A DNA stretch of 64,000 nucleotides from Streptomyces sp. 378 (GCF_030124145.1 NZ_JASKMS010000024.1:1-64000), one strand, 5' to 3'; shown: positions 1-9,116, numbered from the stretch's first letter. Translations and numbers: made by a program. The notes: generated by a model from the sequence alone, not told the origin.

Positions 1-1020
1 CTTGCCCACGCCCGGCGCCTGCGCGGCGGCCCGGGCGGCGGCGGCCTTGCCCGCGCCGAAGCCGGGGCCGGACGGACCGCTCGCGGGCCCGGACGCACCG
101 CTCCCGGGGCCGGTCGGCCCGGCCTGCGCGCCGAAGGCGGGCCCCGACGGGGCCCCGACGGGGCCCGCCGATCCGTGTTCACCGCCGAAGGCGGACGCCG
201 CCGCGCCGCCGGCCGGCCCGAAGCCGCCGCCGGCCGCCCCGGCCTGCCCCGCGAAACCGGACGCCGCCGCGCCGCTTCCCGAGACGCCCGAGCCCGCCGG
301 TCCGAATCCGGGGCCGGGGCCGGGGCCGGAGTTGTCGCCTGGACCCACCCCACGGTCCGGACGGCCCGACCCCCCGGGCGGCTTCGAGCCGCCGCCGGCC
401 CGGCCGGTGCGCGAGGACACCGCGCGGAACGTCATCGTGCCGTCGTCCGGGGCATCGGCCGAGGCCCCTCCCCCGGCGTTGCCCGCCGGGCGGCGGAACA
501 CGAACGTGCCCTCCCCCGCCGCGGCGTTCGCCTGGCCCGAGGGCGGGAGGTCCGCGGTGCCGTCGGAGCGGGCGGACTCCCCGTCGGGCCGGCGGTCGGC
601 GGGCGGCACCCTCGGGTCGGCACCCGGGGCGCCCTGCCGGTCCGCGCCCTGCGCACCCTGCGGCGCGCCCCACGAGACCCGGCGGTCCTGGTCGCCGCCG
701 AAGCCGGACTGGCGGGAGCGGTCGGCACCCCAGGCGGACGCGGGCTCGGGACGGCTGCCGTGCTGGGCGTCGGCGGCGGACGGCTCCGCGACCGGGTCCT
801 CGTCGAAGAAGTGCGGGCCGGTCTCCTCCACCGGGGCGGGTCGCGCCGCACCCGCCCCGGGCGGCGGCGCGAGCGACTCACCGTCCTTGGGCGCCGGACG
901 GCTGGTGCCCGGCACCCAGGAGGCGCCGTTCCAGTACCGGACATATCCAGGAATGGACGGGTCCGGGTAATACCCTTCGCGGGGCCTGTCGTCACCGGGG
1001 GCCGGGGTTGGGGCGCTCAT
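1..1020 (-). CDS. DUF2510-type protein, N-terminal part (runs off the window)
   Basis: Only the first 340 codons are present; the gene continues past the left edge. It starts at ATG 1020 and its frame stays open to base 1. Residues about 17-38 (YYPDP, YVRYWNGASWVPGT) form the short aromatic motif of DUF2510, found at the N-terminus of many actinobacterial membrane proteins. The rest is a hydrophilic linker that becomes almost pure Gly/Ala/Pro/Ser/Phe after residue 230. In streptomycetes this layout often precedes a C-terminal RDD-type membrane domain, but that part is not in the window, so the function is inferred only loosely. It is divergent from ssgG across 244 bp. Confidence 0.7.
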   Translation of the reverse strand, partial: MSAPTPAPGDDRPREGYYPDPSIPGYVRYWNGASWVPGTSRPAPKDGESLAPPPGAGAARPAPVEETGPHFFDEDPVAEPSAADAQHGSRPEPASAWGADRSRQSGFGGDQDRRVSWGAPQGAQGADRQGAPGADPRVPPADRRPDGESARSDGTADLPPSGQANAAAGEGTFVFRRPAGNAGGGASADAPDDGTMTFRAVSSRTGRAGGGSKPPGGSGRPDRGVGPGDNSGPGPGPGFGPAGSGVSGSGAAASGFAGQAGAAGGGFGPAGGAAASAFGGEHGSAGPVGAPSGPAFGAQAGPTGPGSGASGPASGPSGPGFGAGKAAAARAAAQAPGVGK

Positions 1021-1264
1021 GTCCGTCGTCCCGTATCTGCTCGGGGGCCAAATGGGGGCCTCCACATCTATCAGACGAGCGCCGGCCGCAGCGCCGCTCC
1101 CACGGGACCCGCCCCTTTCGAGCACCGATGTGCTACGCACGGCACCGCTCCGGGGGGTCCCCTGCGAAAAAACTTCCGGCAAGGCACGTAATGCCGCGGC
1201 CCCTGCCCGCTCTCTCCCCCTGACCAGCCCTCACGGGCAGCCGTCAGGAGAAGGGAACACCGCC

Positions 1265-1675
1265 ATGCACACCGTGGTGGAGCGGGATCTGGAGCTGAAC
1301 CTCGTCCTGTCGCCGGAGCGCAGGATCCCGGTGCCGGCCCGGCTCGGGTATCTCACCGACGACCCCTACGCCGTCCACGTCACCTTCCACGTCGACTCCG
1401 AGCACCCCGTGTACTGGACGTTCGCCCGGGACCTGCTGGCGGAGGGCGTCTTCCGGCCCTGCGGGCAGGGGGACGTGCGGGTGTGGCCGACGAGGACCGA
1501 GGGGCGCGGCGTCGTGCTGATGGCGCTGAGCTCACCCGACGGGGACGCCCTGCTGGAGGCCCCGGCGGCGGCGGTGTCGGCCTGGCTGGAAAGGACGCTG
1601 CGGGTGGTCCCGCCGGGCACGGAGGGTGAGCAGCTCGGCCTCGACGACGAGCTGGCCCAGCTGCTCGCCCAGTGA
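1265..1675 (+). CDS. ssgG: SsgA-like sporulation regulator, SsgG type
   Basis: This 136-residue protein belongs to the SsgA-like (SALP) family, small cytoplasmic proteins unique to sporulating actinomycetes. They steer septum placement and wall remodelling during sporulation. The family pattern is visible: an N-terminal VPARLGY, then YAVHVTFH, WTFARDLL and GDVRVWP. ATG 1265 was chosen over longer in-frame starts because AGGAGAAGGG lies just upstream and the family begins here. Its neighbourhood (FAD oxidase, TPR protein, hppD) matches the ssgG locus of S. coelicolor as I remember it, which is the basis for G rather than another paralogue. SsgG is known to affect septum-site accuracy. The gene converges on the oxidase with 11 bp between stops. 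Confidence 0.9.
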   Translation: MHTVVERDLELNLVLSPERRIPVPARLGYLTDDPYAVHVTFHVDSEHPVYWTFARDLLAEGVFRPCGQGDVRVWPTRTEGRGVVLMALSSPDGDALLEAPAAAVSAWLERTLRVVPPGTEGEQLGLDDELAQLLAQ

Positions 1676-1686
1676 GGGCCCGGGCC

Positions 1687-3087
1687 TCAGAAGAGCTTGC
1701 CCGGGTTCAGGATGTTCAGCGGGTCGAAGGCCTGCTTGACGGCCCGCTGCATCTCCATGCCCACGGGGCCGATCTCGCGCGCCAGCCACTCCTTCTTCAG
1801 CACGCCGACACCGTGCTCGCCGGTGATGGTGCCACCCAGTTCCAGGCCGAGGCCCATGATCTCGTCGAAGGACTCGCGGGCGCGCCGGGACTCGTCGGGG
1901 TCCGCGGGGTCGAAGCAGACCGTCGGATGGGTGTTGCCGTCACCCGCGTGGGCGACGACACCGATGGTGAGCCGGTACTTCTCGGCGATCCGGTCGACGC
2001 CTTCGAGCATCTCGGCGAGCCGGGAGCGCGGCACGCACACGTCGTCGATCATCGTCACGCCCTTGACCGCCTCCAGCGCGGTGAGCGACAACCGCCGGGC
2101 CTGGAGGAGCAGTTCGGACTCGGCCACGTCGTCGGCGGGGACGACCCGGGTGGCGCCGGCCGCCTCGCACAGCGCGCCGACGGCGGCCAGGTCGGCGGCC
2201 GGGGCGGTGGTGTCGAACGCGGCCAGCAGCAGGGCCTCGGTGGTCTCGGGGAGGCCCATGCGCGCCATCGCGTTGACGGCCTTGACCGTCGTACGGTCCA
2301 TGAGTTCGAGGAGTGACGGGACGTGGCCGCCCTCCATGACGCGGCACACGGCGTCGCACGCGGCTGCCGCGGAGGCGAACTCGGCGGCCAGCACCAGCTG
2401 CGCGGGCGGCTTGGGGCGCAGCCCGAGGACGGCCCGGACGACGATGCCGAGCGAGCCCTCGGAGCCGACGAACAGGCGGGTCAGGTCGTACCCGGCGACG
2501 CCCTTGGCGGTGCGGCGGCCGGTGGACATCAGGCGTCCGTCCGCGAGGACGACGTCGAGGCCGAGGACGTACTCGGCGGTCACCCCGTACTTCACGCAGC
2601 ACAGGCCGCCGGAGGCGGTGCCGATGTTGCCGCCGATGGTGCACATCTCCCAGCTGGAGGGGTCCGGCGGGTAGTACAGGCCGTGTTCGCCGACGGCCCG
2701 GGACAGGGCGGCGTTGATCACGCCGGGTTCGACGACGGCGACGCGGTCGACCGGGTTGATCTCCAGGATCCGGTCCATCTTCGTCAGGGAGAGCACGATG
2801 CAGCCGTCGCAGGCGTTGGCGGCGCCGGACAGGCCGGTGCGGGCACCCTGCGGGACGACCGGGACGCGCAGGGCGGTGGCGGTGCGCATCACGTGCTGCA
2901 CCTGCTCGGTGGTGCGGGGCAGTACGACGACGGCCGGGGTGCCGGCCGGGCAGAAGCTCGCCATGTCGTGGGCGTAGGAGGCCGTGACGTCGGGATCGGT
3001 GAGGACCGCCTCGGCGGGGAGACCGTCGAGCAGGAGGTCGGCCAGACGGGAGGTCGTTTCGTCGCCGGGCGCTTCGATACGGCTCAT
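1687..3087 (-). CDS. FAD-linked oxidase, glycolate/D-lactate dehydrogenase (GlcD) type
   Basis: The 466-residue protein is a VAO/PCMH-type flavoprotein that oxidises 2-hydroxy acids such as glycolate or D-lactate. An N-terminal FAD-binding domain spans about residues 45-225, with VPQGARTGLSGAAN as the pyrophosphate-binding segment. A C-terminal FAD_oxidase_C domain ends in the conserved TGEHGVG segment. No cysteine cluster of a fused Fe-S module is seen, so electrons must go to a separate acceptor. ATG 3087 (MSRIEAP) was preferred to an upstream in-frame ATG at 3144 because the family usually starts near here; no strong ribosome site decides it. The true substrate cannot be read from the sequence. 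Confidence 0.85.
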   Translation of the reverse strand: MSRIEAPGDETTSRLADLLLDGLPAEAVLTDPDVTASYAHDMASFCPAGTPAVVVLPRTTEQVQHVMRTATALRVPVVPQGARTGLSGAANACDGCIVLSLTKMDRILEINPVDRVAVVEPGVINAALSRAVGEHGLYYPPDPSSWEMCTIGGNIGTASGGLCCVKYGVTAEYVLGLDVVLADGRLMSTGRRTAKGVAGYDLTRLFVGSEGSLGIVVRAVLGLRPKPPAQLVLAAEFASAAAACDAVCRVMEGGHVPSLLELMDRTTVKAVNAMARMGLPETTEALLLAAFDTTAPAADLAAVGALCEAAGATRVVPADDVAESELLLQARRLSLTALEAVKGVTMIDDVCVPRSRLAEMLEGVDRIAEKYRLTIGVVAHAGDGNTHPTVCFDPADPDESRRARESFDEIMGLGLELGGTITGEHGVGVLKKEWLAREIGPVGMEMQRAVKQAFDPLNILNPGKLF

Positions 3088-3176
3088 GATCACAGGTTGG
3101 CATCCGGGGCCATCGGTGTGAACCCCGTCGGCGGCACCCTTCACCTGCCCGGGTGTGGTCGTCGTATTGACGCACA

Positions 3177-4604
3177 GTGACCGTCATGGAGAACGAGCAG
3201 GAGGGCCCGGAGCGGCGGAAACGAAGCGCGGGACGCCGCCCGGTGCTGATCGCCTCCGTCGCGGGGTGTGCCGTGCTGGGCGGGGTGCTGGTGTTGCTGC
3301 CGTGGGAGCGGGCGACCGAGCCCGCCCCGCCGTCGCCGGGGGCCCTGGCCATGGCCGCGGTGGCCGACGGGGTGCCGGCCGCGCTGCCCGGCCTGGCGGA
3401 GCTGATCGACGAGCGGGAGAAGGCCGTGCGGGCACGTCCGCGCGACGCGACGTCCTGGGCGGTGCTCGGGGCGGCCTACGTGGAGCGGGGGCGGCGCCTG
3501 GCCGACCCGGCGTACTACCCGCGCGCGGAGCACGCGCTGCGGAGGTCGCTGACGGTGCGCCCGCAGCGCAACACCCGGGCTCTGGCCGGGCTGGCCGCGC
3601 TGTCGAACGCCCGCCGGGACTTCCGTGCCGCGCGCCGGTGGGGCGAGGCGGCGCTGAAGCTGGAGCCGCGCCGGTGGACGACGTATCCGCTGCTCATCGA
3701 CGCCTACACCGGGCTCGGCGAGCACAAGGCGGTCAAGCGGACGCTGGACCGGCTGACCGAACTGCGCTCCGGCCCCGCCGTGCTCGCGCGGGCCGCGGCC
3801 GTGTACCGGGACCGGGGCCGGCGGGAGGACGCGGCGGCCTCGCTGGCGGACGCGGCGGCGGGCGCGCGGGCCCCCGCCGAGCGGGCGGCCTACCTGGAGC
3901 GGGCCGGGCAGCTGGCCTGGGAGCGCGGGGACCTCGAGGTCGCGCTGCGGCATTTCCGGGAGGCGGTCCGGCTCGACCCCGACCAGCGGGCCGCGCAGGC
4001 GGGTCAGGGCCGGGCGCTGGCGGCCCTCGGCCGGACGACCGAGGCCCTGAACGCCTACCGGGTGGCCCTCGCCCGGCAGCCGTGCCCGCGGTACGCCCTG
4101 GAACTGGGCGAGTTGTACGAGTCGCTGGGCATGCCGGAAGCGGCCCGGGTGCAGTACGACCTGCTGCGGCAGCGGGTGCGGGCCGCCGCGGCGGGCGGGG
4201 CGGACGAGGAGCTGGTGCTGGGCCGGTTCGAGGCCGACCACGGCGATCCGCGGGCGGCGGTGCGGCGGTTGCGGGCGGAGTGGCGGCGCCAGCCCGGGAC
4301 GGAGGTCGCCGACGCGCTGGGCTGGGCGCTGTACCGGGCCGGGAAGCCGGAGGAGGCCCTGCGGTTCGCGCTGGCGGCGACGGACTCCGAACGCGGGGGC
4401 GGGGTGCGCGACGCGGTGTCCATGTACCACCGGGGCGTGATCGAGCGGGAGCTGGAGCGCTACGGCGCGGCCCGCCGGCACCTCGCGGAGGCTCTGCGGA
4501 TCAACCCGTACTTCTCTCCCCTGCACGCGCGTGCCGCCCGGGAGGCGGCGCGGGAGCTGGGGGAGCCGCCGGACGAGGATGTTCCGGAGATGGCCGGGCC
4601 ATGA
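3177..4604 (+). CDS. Membrane-anchored TPR repeat protein
   Basis: A 475-residue protein with a short charged N-terminus, one membrane segment at about residues 24-42 (VLIASVAGCAVLGGVLVLLPW) and a long alanine/arginine-rich helical region. That region shows repeated tetratricopeptide-like helices (for example WAVLGAAYVERGRRL, QAGQGRALAALGRTTEALNAYRVAL and AARRHLAEALRINPYF). TPR domains bind partner proteins; the partner is unknown. The likely topology is a single-pass anchor with the TPR part outside. GTG 3177 is used, with ATG 3186 three codons later equally possible. It is divergent from the FAD oxidase across 89 bp and converges on hppD at a shared hairpin. Confidence 0.75.
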   Translation: MTVMENEQEGPERRKRSAGRRPVLIASVAGCAVLGGVLVLLPWERATEPAPPSPGALAMAAVADGVPAALPGLAELIDEREKAVRARPRDATSWAVLGAAYVERGRRLADPAYYPRAEHALRRSLTVRPQRNTRALAGLAALSNARRDFRAARRWGEAALKLEPRRWTTYPLLIDAYTGLGEHKAVKRTLDRLTELRSGPAVLARAAAVYRDRGRREDAAASLADAAAGARAPAERAAYLERAGQLAWERGDLEVALRHFREAVRLDPDQRAAQAGQGRALAALGRTTEALNAYRVALARQPCPRYALELGELYESLGMPEAARVQYDLLRQRVRAAAAGGADEELVLGRFEADHGDPRAAVRRLRAEWRRQPGTEVADALGWALYRAGKPEEALRFALAATDSERGGGVRDAVSMYHRGVIERELERYGAARRHLAEALRINPYFSPLHARAAREAARELGEPPDEDVPEMAGP

Positions 4605-4606
4605 GT

Positions 4607-4636
4607 TCGTGCGGGTGCCCCGTGACACCCGCACGA
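4607..4636. terminator. Hairpin between the convergent TPR gene and hppD
   Basis: An 11-bp perfect stem (TCGTGCGGGTG pairing with CACCCGCACGA) encloses an 8-base loop. It begins two bases after the TPR gene stop and lies 19 bp from the hppD stop. It has no long T run, as is usual in streptomycetes, and can serve both directions. Confidence 0.65.
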
Positions 4637-4655
4637 GCCCGGTGGGGCGATGGGG

Positions 4656-5801
4656 TCACAGGTTGCCGCGGCGGTCCTGCTCGCGCTCGATCGCCTCGAA
4701 CAGGGCCTTGAAGTTGCCCTTGCCGAAGCCCATCGAGCCGTGGCGCTCGATGATCTCGAAGAAGACGGTCGGACGGTCCTGGACCGGCTTGGTGAAGATC
4801 TGCAGCAGGTAGCCGTCCTCGTCGCGGTCGGCGAGGATCTTCAGTTCGCGCAGGGTGTCGATGGGGACGCGGGTCTCGCCGACCCACTCCCCGAGCGTGT
4901 CGTAGTAGGAGTCGGGCGTGTTGAGGAACTCGACGCCGGCCGCCCGCATCGTGCGGACCGTCTGGACGATGTCGCCCGTGTTGAGGGCGATGTGCTGCAC
5001 GCCCGCGCCGCCGTAGAACTCCAGGTACTCGTCGATCTGGGACTTCTTCTTGGCGATGGCCGGCTCGTTGATCGGGAACTTGACCTTGAGCGTGCCGTCG
5101 GCGACGACCTTCGACATCAGCGCGCTGTACTCGGTGGCGATGTCGTCGCCCACGAACTCCTTCATGTTCGTGAAGCCCATGACCTTGTTGTAGAAGCCGA
5201 CCCACTCGTTCATGCGGCCGAGCTCGACGTTGCCGACGCAGTGGTCGATCGCCTGGAAGGTGCGCTGGGCGGGCGGCTCGACCATCGGCTGGGCCGCGAC
5301 GTAGCCGGGCAGGTAGGGGCCGTCGTAGCCGGAGCGCTCGACGAGGGTGTGCCGGGTCTCGCCGTAGGTGGCGATGGCGGCCAGGACGACCGTGCCGTGC
5401 TCGTCCTTCCGCTCGTACGGCTCGGCGACCGAGCGGGCGCCGTGCTCCAGGGCGTAGGCGTAGGCGGCGCGCGCGTCCGGGACCTCGATGGCGAGGTCGA
5501 CGACGCCGTCGCCGTGCTCGGCCACGTGCTGCGCGAGGAAGTGGCCCCACTCGGTGGAGGGCTTGATGACCGAGGTGAGGACGAAGCGGGCGGAGCCGTT
5601 CTCCAGCACGTAGCTCGCGGTCTCGCGGCTGCCGTTCTCCGGTCCGGAGTAGGCGACCAGCTTCATGCCGAAGGCGGTGGAGTAGTAGTGCGCCGCCTGC
5701 TTGGCGTTGCCCACGGCGAAGACGACCGCGTCCATTCCCTTGACCGGGAAGGGGTCGGCCTGCCGGGCGGTGTCGGGAGTGTGGTGTGTGGTCTGCGTCA
5801 T
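4656..5801 (-). CDS. hppD: 4-hydroxyphenylpyruvate dioxygenase
   Basis: This 381-residue cytoplasmic non-haem iron enzyme converts 4-hydroxyphenylpyruvate to homogentisate in tyrosine catabolism. Two vicinal-oxygen-chelate domains are present (about residues 22-155 and 182-345). The three iron ligands fall at His187 (QAIDHCVGN), His270 (GVQHIAL) and Glu349 (VFFEIIERHG), the numbering known for the S. avermitilis enzyme. C-terminal GSMGFGKGNFKALFEAIEREQ is also characteristic. Homogentisate can be diverted to an ochronotic brown pigment in Streptomyces. The gene is divergent from an Lrp/AsnC regulator across a 123-bp region with two palindromes, a typical arrangement for substrate-controlled expression of hppD. 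Confidence 0.97.
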   Translation of the reverse strand: MTQTTHHTPDTARQADPFPVKGMDAVVFAVGNAKQAAHYYSTAFGMKLVAYSGPENGSRETASYVLENGSARFVLTSVIKPSTEWGHFLAQHVAEHGDGVVDLAIEVPDARAAYAYALEHGARSVAEPYERKDEHGTVVLAAIATYGETRHTLVERSGYDGPYLPGYVAAQPMVEPPAQRTFQAIDHCVGNVELGRMNEWVGFYNKVMGFTNMKEFVGDDIATEYSALMSKVVADGTLKVKFPINEPAIAKKKSQIDEYLEFYGGAGVQHIALNTGDIVQTVRTMRAAGVEFLNTPDSYYDTLGEWVGETRVPIDTLRELKILADRDEDGYLLQIFTKPVQDRPTVFFEIIERHGSMGFGKGNFKALFEAIEREQDRRGNL

Positions 5802-5831
5802 AGCCGCAGGGTCTCCCCGACCGGCAAGGTG

Positions 5832-5859
5832 CGCAATAGTTTGCGTTTTTGCTGGGCAA
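5832..5859. promoter_or_regulatory. Two palindromes in the hppD/asnC divergent region
   Basis: CGCAA-TAGT-TTGCG at 5832-5845 and TTGC-TGG-GCAA at 5849-5859 are adjacent dyads in the divergent promoter region between hppD and the Lrp-type gene. Both share the TTGC/GCAA half-site, and the region is AT-rich for this genome. They are the natural candidates for binding the neighbouring Lrp/AsnC regulator. This is inference from position and symmetry only. Confidence 0.5.
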
Positions 5860-5924
5860 TCTGTTCAGCATTACGGCCGTATCGGCGGCCCTTCTGTACA
5901 GGATGACCATGCCGGGAGGCTGCT

Positions 5925-6395
5925 GTGGCGATCGATCATCTGGACGGCCGGATCATCCTGCTGCTCGCCAGGGAACCGCGGATCGGGGTGCTGGAGATGT
6001 CCCGGCGGCTGGGTGTGGCACGCGGCACCGCGCAGGCCCGGCTGGACCGGCTTCAGTCGAACGGAGTCATCCGGGGGTTCGGTCCGCAGGTGGATCCGGC
6101 CGCGCTCGGCTACCCGGTCACGGCGTTCGCGACGTTGCAGATCCGGCAGGGGCAAGGGGCCGACGTACGGGCCCACTTGGCGACCGTGCCGGAGGTGCTG
6201 GAGCTGCACACGACCACCGGCACCGGGGACATGCTCTGCCGGCTCGTGGCCCGCTCGAACGCCGATCTCCAGCGTGTGATCGACCGGGTCGTCGGTTTTG
6301 ATGGCATCGTCCGGGCCTCCACGGCGATCGTCATGGAGAACCCCGTTCCGCTGCGGATCATCCCGCTCGTGGAGCAGGCCGCGGAGGAGACCTGA
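5925..6395 (+). CDS. Lrp/AsnC-family regulator, probable hppD regulator
   Basis: A 156-residue regulator with an N-terminal winged HTH (LDGRIILLLAREPRIGVLEMSRRLGVARGTAQARLDRL, shown in pieces here as LDGRIILLLA...LGVARGTAQARL) and a C-terminal RAM ligand-binding domain (about residues 68-145, ending IVMENPVPLRIIPLVEQAA). GTG 5925 follows a GGGAGG site by 5 bases. Divergent pairing with hppD fits the Lrp-type hppD regulator described in S. coelicolor (HpdA/HpdR-like), which senses tyrosine-pathway intermediates. It lies 18 bp ahead of the betaine transporter operon, so read-through into that operon is possible. Confidence 0.88.
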   Translation: MAIDHLDGRIILLLAREPRIGVLEMSRRLGVARGTAQARLDRLQSNGVIRGFGPQVDPAALGYPVTAFATLQIRQGQGADVRAHLATVPEVLELHTTTGTGDMLCRLVARSNADLQRVIDRVVGFDGIVRASTAIVMENPVPLRIIPLVEQAAEET

Positions 6396-6413
6396 GTCGT
6401 GGGGTGAGCGCGT

Positions 6414-7061
6414 GTGAACTTCTGGGAGTACCTGGTCAACCGGCACCAGCAGCTGCTCGCGGACGCCTACCAGCATGCGAGCGCCGTCTTCCAGTGCATG
6501 GTCGTGGCGACCGTGCTCGGGGTGCTGATCGGCATCGCCGGCTACCGCAGCGAGTGGGCCGGGAACCTCGCGACCACGACCACCGCCACCATCCTGACCG
6601 TGCCGGCGCTCGCCCTGATCGGCCTGCTCATCCCCGTCGTGGGCCTCGGCGTGCCGCCCACGGTGATCGCGCTGACGCTGTACGGGCTGCTGCCGGTGGT
6701 GCGCAACGCGATCGTCGGGTTGCGCGGCGTCGACCCGACACTGGTGGACGCCGCCACGGGCATCGGCATGTCCCGGCCGGCCCGGCTGCTGCGGGTCGAG
6801 CTGCCGCTGGCCTGGCCGCCGATCCTGACCGGCATCCGGGTCTCCACCCAGATGCTGATGGGCATCGCGGCCATCGCGGCGTACGCCTCCGGGCCCGGTC
6901 TCGGCAACGTCATCTTCCGCGGCCTCGCCTCGCTGGGCAGCGCCAACGCGCTCAACCAGGTCCTCGCGGGGACGCTCGGCATCATCGTCCTGGCGTTGCT
7001 GTTCGACGCCGCGTACGTCCTGCTCGGACGGCTGACCATTCCCAGGGGGATCCGTGCCTGA
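6414..7061 (+). CDS. Betaine/choline-type ABC transporter permease 1
   Basis: This 215-residue inner-membrane permease has five to six membrane segments and the ProW/OpuCB-type signature near residue 125 (DAATGIGMSRPARLLRVELPLAWPPIL is the EAA-loop region; key part GIGMS-ARLLRVELPLA). It forms one half of the channel of a quaternary-amine importer. GTG 6414 follows GGGGTGAG. Its stop overlaps the next start by 8 bp, and the four genes that follow one another (permease, ATPase, permease, binding protein) form a translationally coupled operon. Glycine betaine, carnitine, choline and proline betaine are all possible substrates. Confidence 0.9.
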   Translation: MNFWEYLVNRHQQLLADAYQHASAVFQCMVVATVLGVLIGIAGYRSEWAGNLATTTTATILTVPALALIGLLIPVVGLGVPPTVIALTLYGLLPVVRNAIVGLRGVDPTLVDAATGIGMSRPARLLRVELPLAWPPILTGIRVSTQMLMGIAAIAAYASGPGLGNVIFRGLASLGSANALNQVLAGTLGIIVLALLFDAAYVLLGRLTIPRGIRA

Positions 7062-8313
7062 GACCGGCGACCACGGTGCCTCCATCGAGCTGGAGGGCCT
7101 GACCAAGCGCTACCCCGGCAGTGCGCGGCCGGCGGTGGACAACGTGAGCATGGAGATCAAGGCGGGCGAGGTCGTCGTGTTCGTCGGCCCGTCGGGCTGC
7201 GGGAAGTCGACCACCCTCAAGATGATCAACCGCCTGATCGAGCCGACCGGCGGCCGCATCCGCATCGGCGGCGAGGACGTCACCGACATGGACCCGGTCA
7301 AGCTGCGCCGCAAGGTGGGTTACGCCATCCAGTCCGCCGGGCTCTTCCCGCACATGACGGTCTCCCAGAACATCGGGATCGTCCCGAAGATGATCGGCTG
7401 GCCCAAGGCACGGATCAAGCAGCGGACGGAGGAGCTGCTCGACCTCGTGGGCCTGGACCCCGGGGAGTTCCGCGGCCGCTACCCGCGTCAGCTGTCCGGC
7501 GGGCAGCAGCAGCGCGTGGGCGTGGCCCGGGCCCTGGCCGCCGATCCCCCGGTGCTGCTGATGGACGAGCCGTTCGGGGCGGTGGACCCCATCACCCGGG
7601 AGCACCTCCAGGACGAGCTGATCCGGCTGCAGCACGAACTGCACAAGACGATCGTCTTCGTCACCCACGACTTCGACGAGGCGATCAAGATCGGTGACCG
7701 GATCGCGGTGCTGCGCGAGCGGTCGCACATCGCGCAGTTCGACACCCCCGAGGCGATCCTGACCAACCCGGCGGACGACTTCGTGTCCGGGTTCGTGGGG
7801 GCCGGTGCGGCGCTGAAGCGGCTGAACCTGACCCGGGTACGGGACGTGGAGATCACCGACTATCCGACGGTCACGGTCGACGACCCGTTGCAGCAGATCT
7901 TCAACCGGCTGCGCACCAGCGGCAGCAACGAGATCCTGCTGCTCGACCGGCGCGGACGCCCCTACAAGTGGCTGCGGCGCGGCGATCTGATGCGGGCCCG
8001 GGGCTCGCTGGCCCGCGCCGGGACCCTGGTGCACGACACCGTCACCCGGGACGCGACCCTGCGGGACGCCCTGGAGGCCGTGCTCACCGACAACGCCGGG
8101 CGGGTGGCGGTGACCGGGCGGCGCGGCGAGTACACGGGCGTCGTCGACATGGAGACCCTCATGAACTCCGTGCACGAGATGCTGGAGGCCGACCGGCTCG
8201 ACGCGATGGAGCACCAGCACGAGCTGGAGTCGCTGCGGGCCTCCCAGACGCACGCGGAGCAGGAGGGGGCCCCGGGCCCGGCGGCCTTGAGCGGCCCGGG
8301 AGGAGAACGGTGA
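7054..8313 (+). CDS. Betaine/choline-type ABC transporter ATP-binding protein with CBS domains
   Basis: A 419-residue ATPase of the OpuCA/ProV group. Walker A is GPSGCGKST (45-53), the signature is LSGGQQQRVGVARALA, and Walker B is VLLMDEPFGAVD. The C-terminal region (about residues 260-375) contains two CBS modules, ending GRRGEYTGVVDMETLM. In relatives these sense ionic strength or cyclic di-AMP and gate osmolyte uptake. The last 45 residues are a charged tail. GTG 7054 overlaps the upstream permease by 8 bp and the stop overlaps the next GTG (GTGA). It energises import of compatible solutes during osmotic stress. Confidence 0.92.
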   Translation: MPETGDHGASIELEGLTKRYPGSARPAVDNVSMEIKAGEVVVFVGPSGCGKSTTLKMINRLIEPTGGRIRIGGEDVTDMDPVKLRRKVGYAIQSAGLFPHMTVSQNIGIVPKMIGWPKARIKQRTEELLDLVGLDPGEFRGRYPRQLSGGQQQRVGVARALAADPPVLLMDEPFGAVDPITREHLQDELIRLQHELHKTIVFVTHDFDEAIKIGDRIAVLRERSHIAQFDTPEAILTNPADDFVSGFVGAGAALKRLNLTRVRDVEITDYPTVTVDDPLQQIFNRLRTSGSNEILLLDRRGRPYKWLRRGDLMRARGSLARAGTLVHDTVTRDATLRDALEAVLTDNAGRVAVTGRRGEYTGVVDMETLMNSVHEMLEADRLDAMEHQHELESLRASQTHAEQEGAPGPAALSGPGGER

Positions 8314-9116
8314 CCGCCACGGAGGTCGTGGAGACCTCCGAGCCTCCGGAGGAGGCTGAGGCGCCCCCACCGGAGCGCCGGCCCGCCCGCCTCACCTGGC
8401 AGAAGCTGACGTTCCTGCCGGTCGTCCTGATCGCCGTACTGCTCGCCACCTGGCTGTGGTTCCAGCAGGCCGACCTGGACGCGCTCACCCGCAACGCCCT
8501 GTCGGGCGACCAGGTGAGCAAGGCGCTCTGGCAGCACATCCAACTGACCGTGATCTCCACGTTCTTCGTGCTCGTCATCGCGATCCCGCTGGGCATCCTG
8601 CTGACCCGCGGGGCGGTGAGCAGGGCCACCCCGGTGGCGATGGCCTTCGCCAACACGGGTCAGGCGACCCCGGCGATCGGCCTGCTGGCCCTCCTGGTGA
8701 TCTGGCTGGGCATCGGCCGCAGGGCCGCCCTGATCGGCATCATCGCCTACGCCATCCTGCCCGTGCTCTCCAACACGATCACCGGCCTGAAGGCGAACGA
8801 CCCGACCCTGCTGGAGGCGGCCCGGGGCATCGGCATGTCCCCGCTGGGGGTGCTGGCGCGAGTGGAACTCCCCCTGGCCGTCCCGCTGATCCTCGCGGGT
8901 GTGCGCACGGCCCTCGTCCTGAACGTCGGTACGGCGACCCTGGCGGTCTTCGGCGGGGGCGGCGGCCTCGGCGTGCTGATCACGACCGGCATCACCAACC
9001 AGCGGATGCCGGTGCTCGTGCTGGGATCGGTCCTCACGGTGGTGCTGGCGCTGCTGGTGGACTGGCTGGCGTCGATCGCCGAACTGCTGCTGCGACCGCG
9101 GGGGCTGCGGCCATGA
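8310..9116 (+). CDS. Betaine/choline-type ABC transporter permease 2
   Basis: A 268-residue permease partner of the first. A 33-residue acidic, Pro/Glu-rich N-terminus is followed by about six membrane segments. The coupling loop reads EAARGIGMSPLGVLARVELPL and parallels that of permease 1. GTG 8310 is chosen because it sits in a GTGA overlap with the ATPase stop and has AGGAGA just upstream; longer in-frame starts would lie inside the ATPase gene. It converts the system to a heterodimeric OpuC-like channel. The stop overlaps the binding-protein ATG by 4 bp. Confidence 0.9.
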   Translation: MTATEVVETSEPPEEAEAPPPERRPARLTWQKLTFLPVVLIAVLLATWLWFQQADLDALTRNALSGDQVSKALWQHIQLTVISTFFVLVIAIPLGILLTRGAVSRATPVAMAFANTGQATPAIGLLALLVIWLGIGRRAALIGIIAYAILPVLSNTITGLKANDPTLLEAARGIGMSPLGVLARVELPLAVPLILAGVRTALVLNVGTATLAVFGGGGGLGVLITTGITNQRMPVLVLGSVLTVVLALLVDWLASIAELLLRPRGLRP

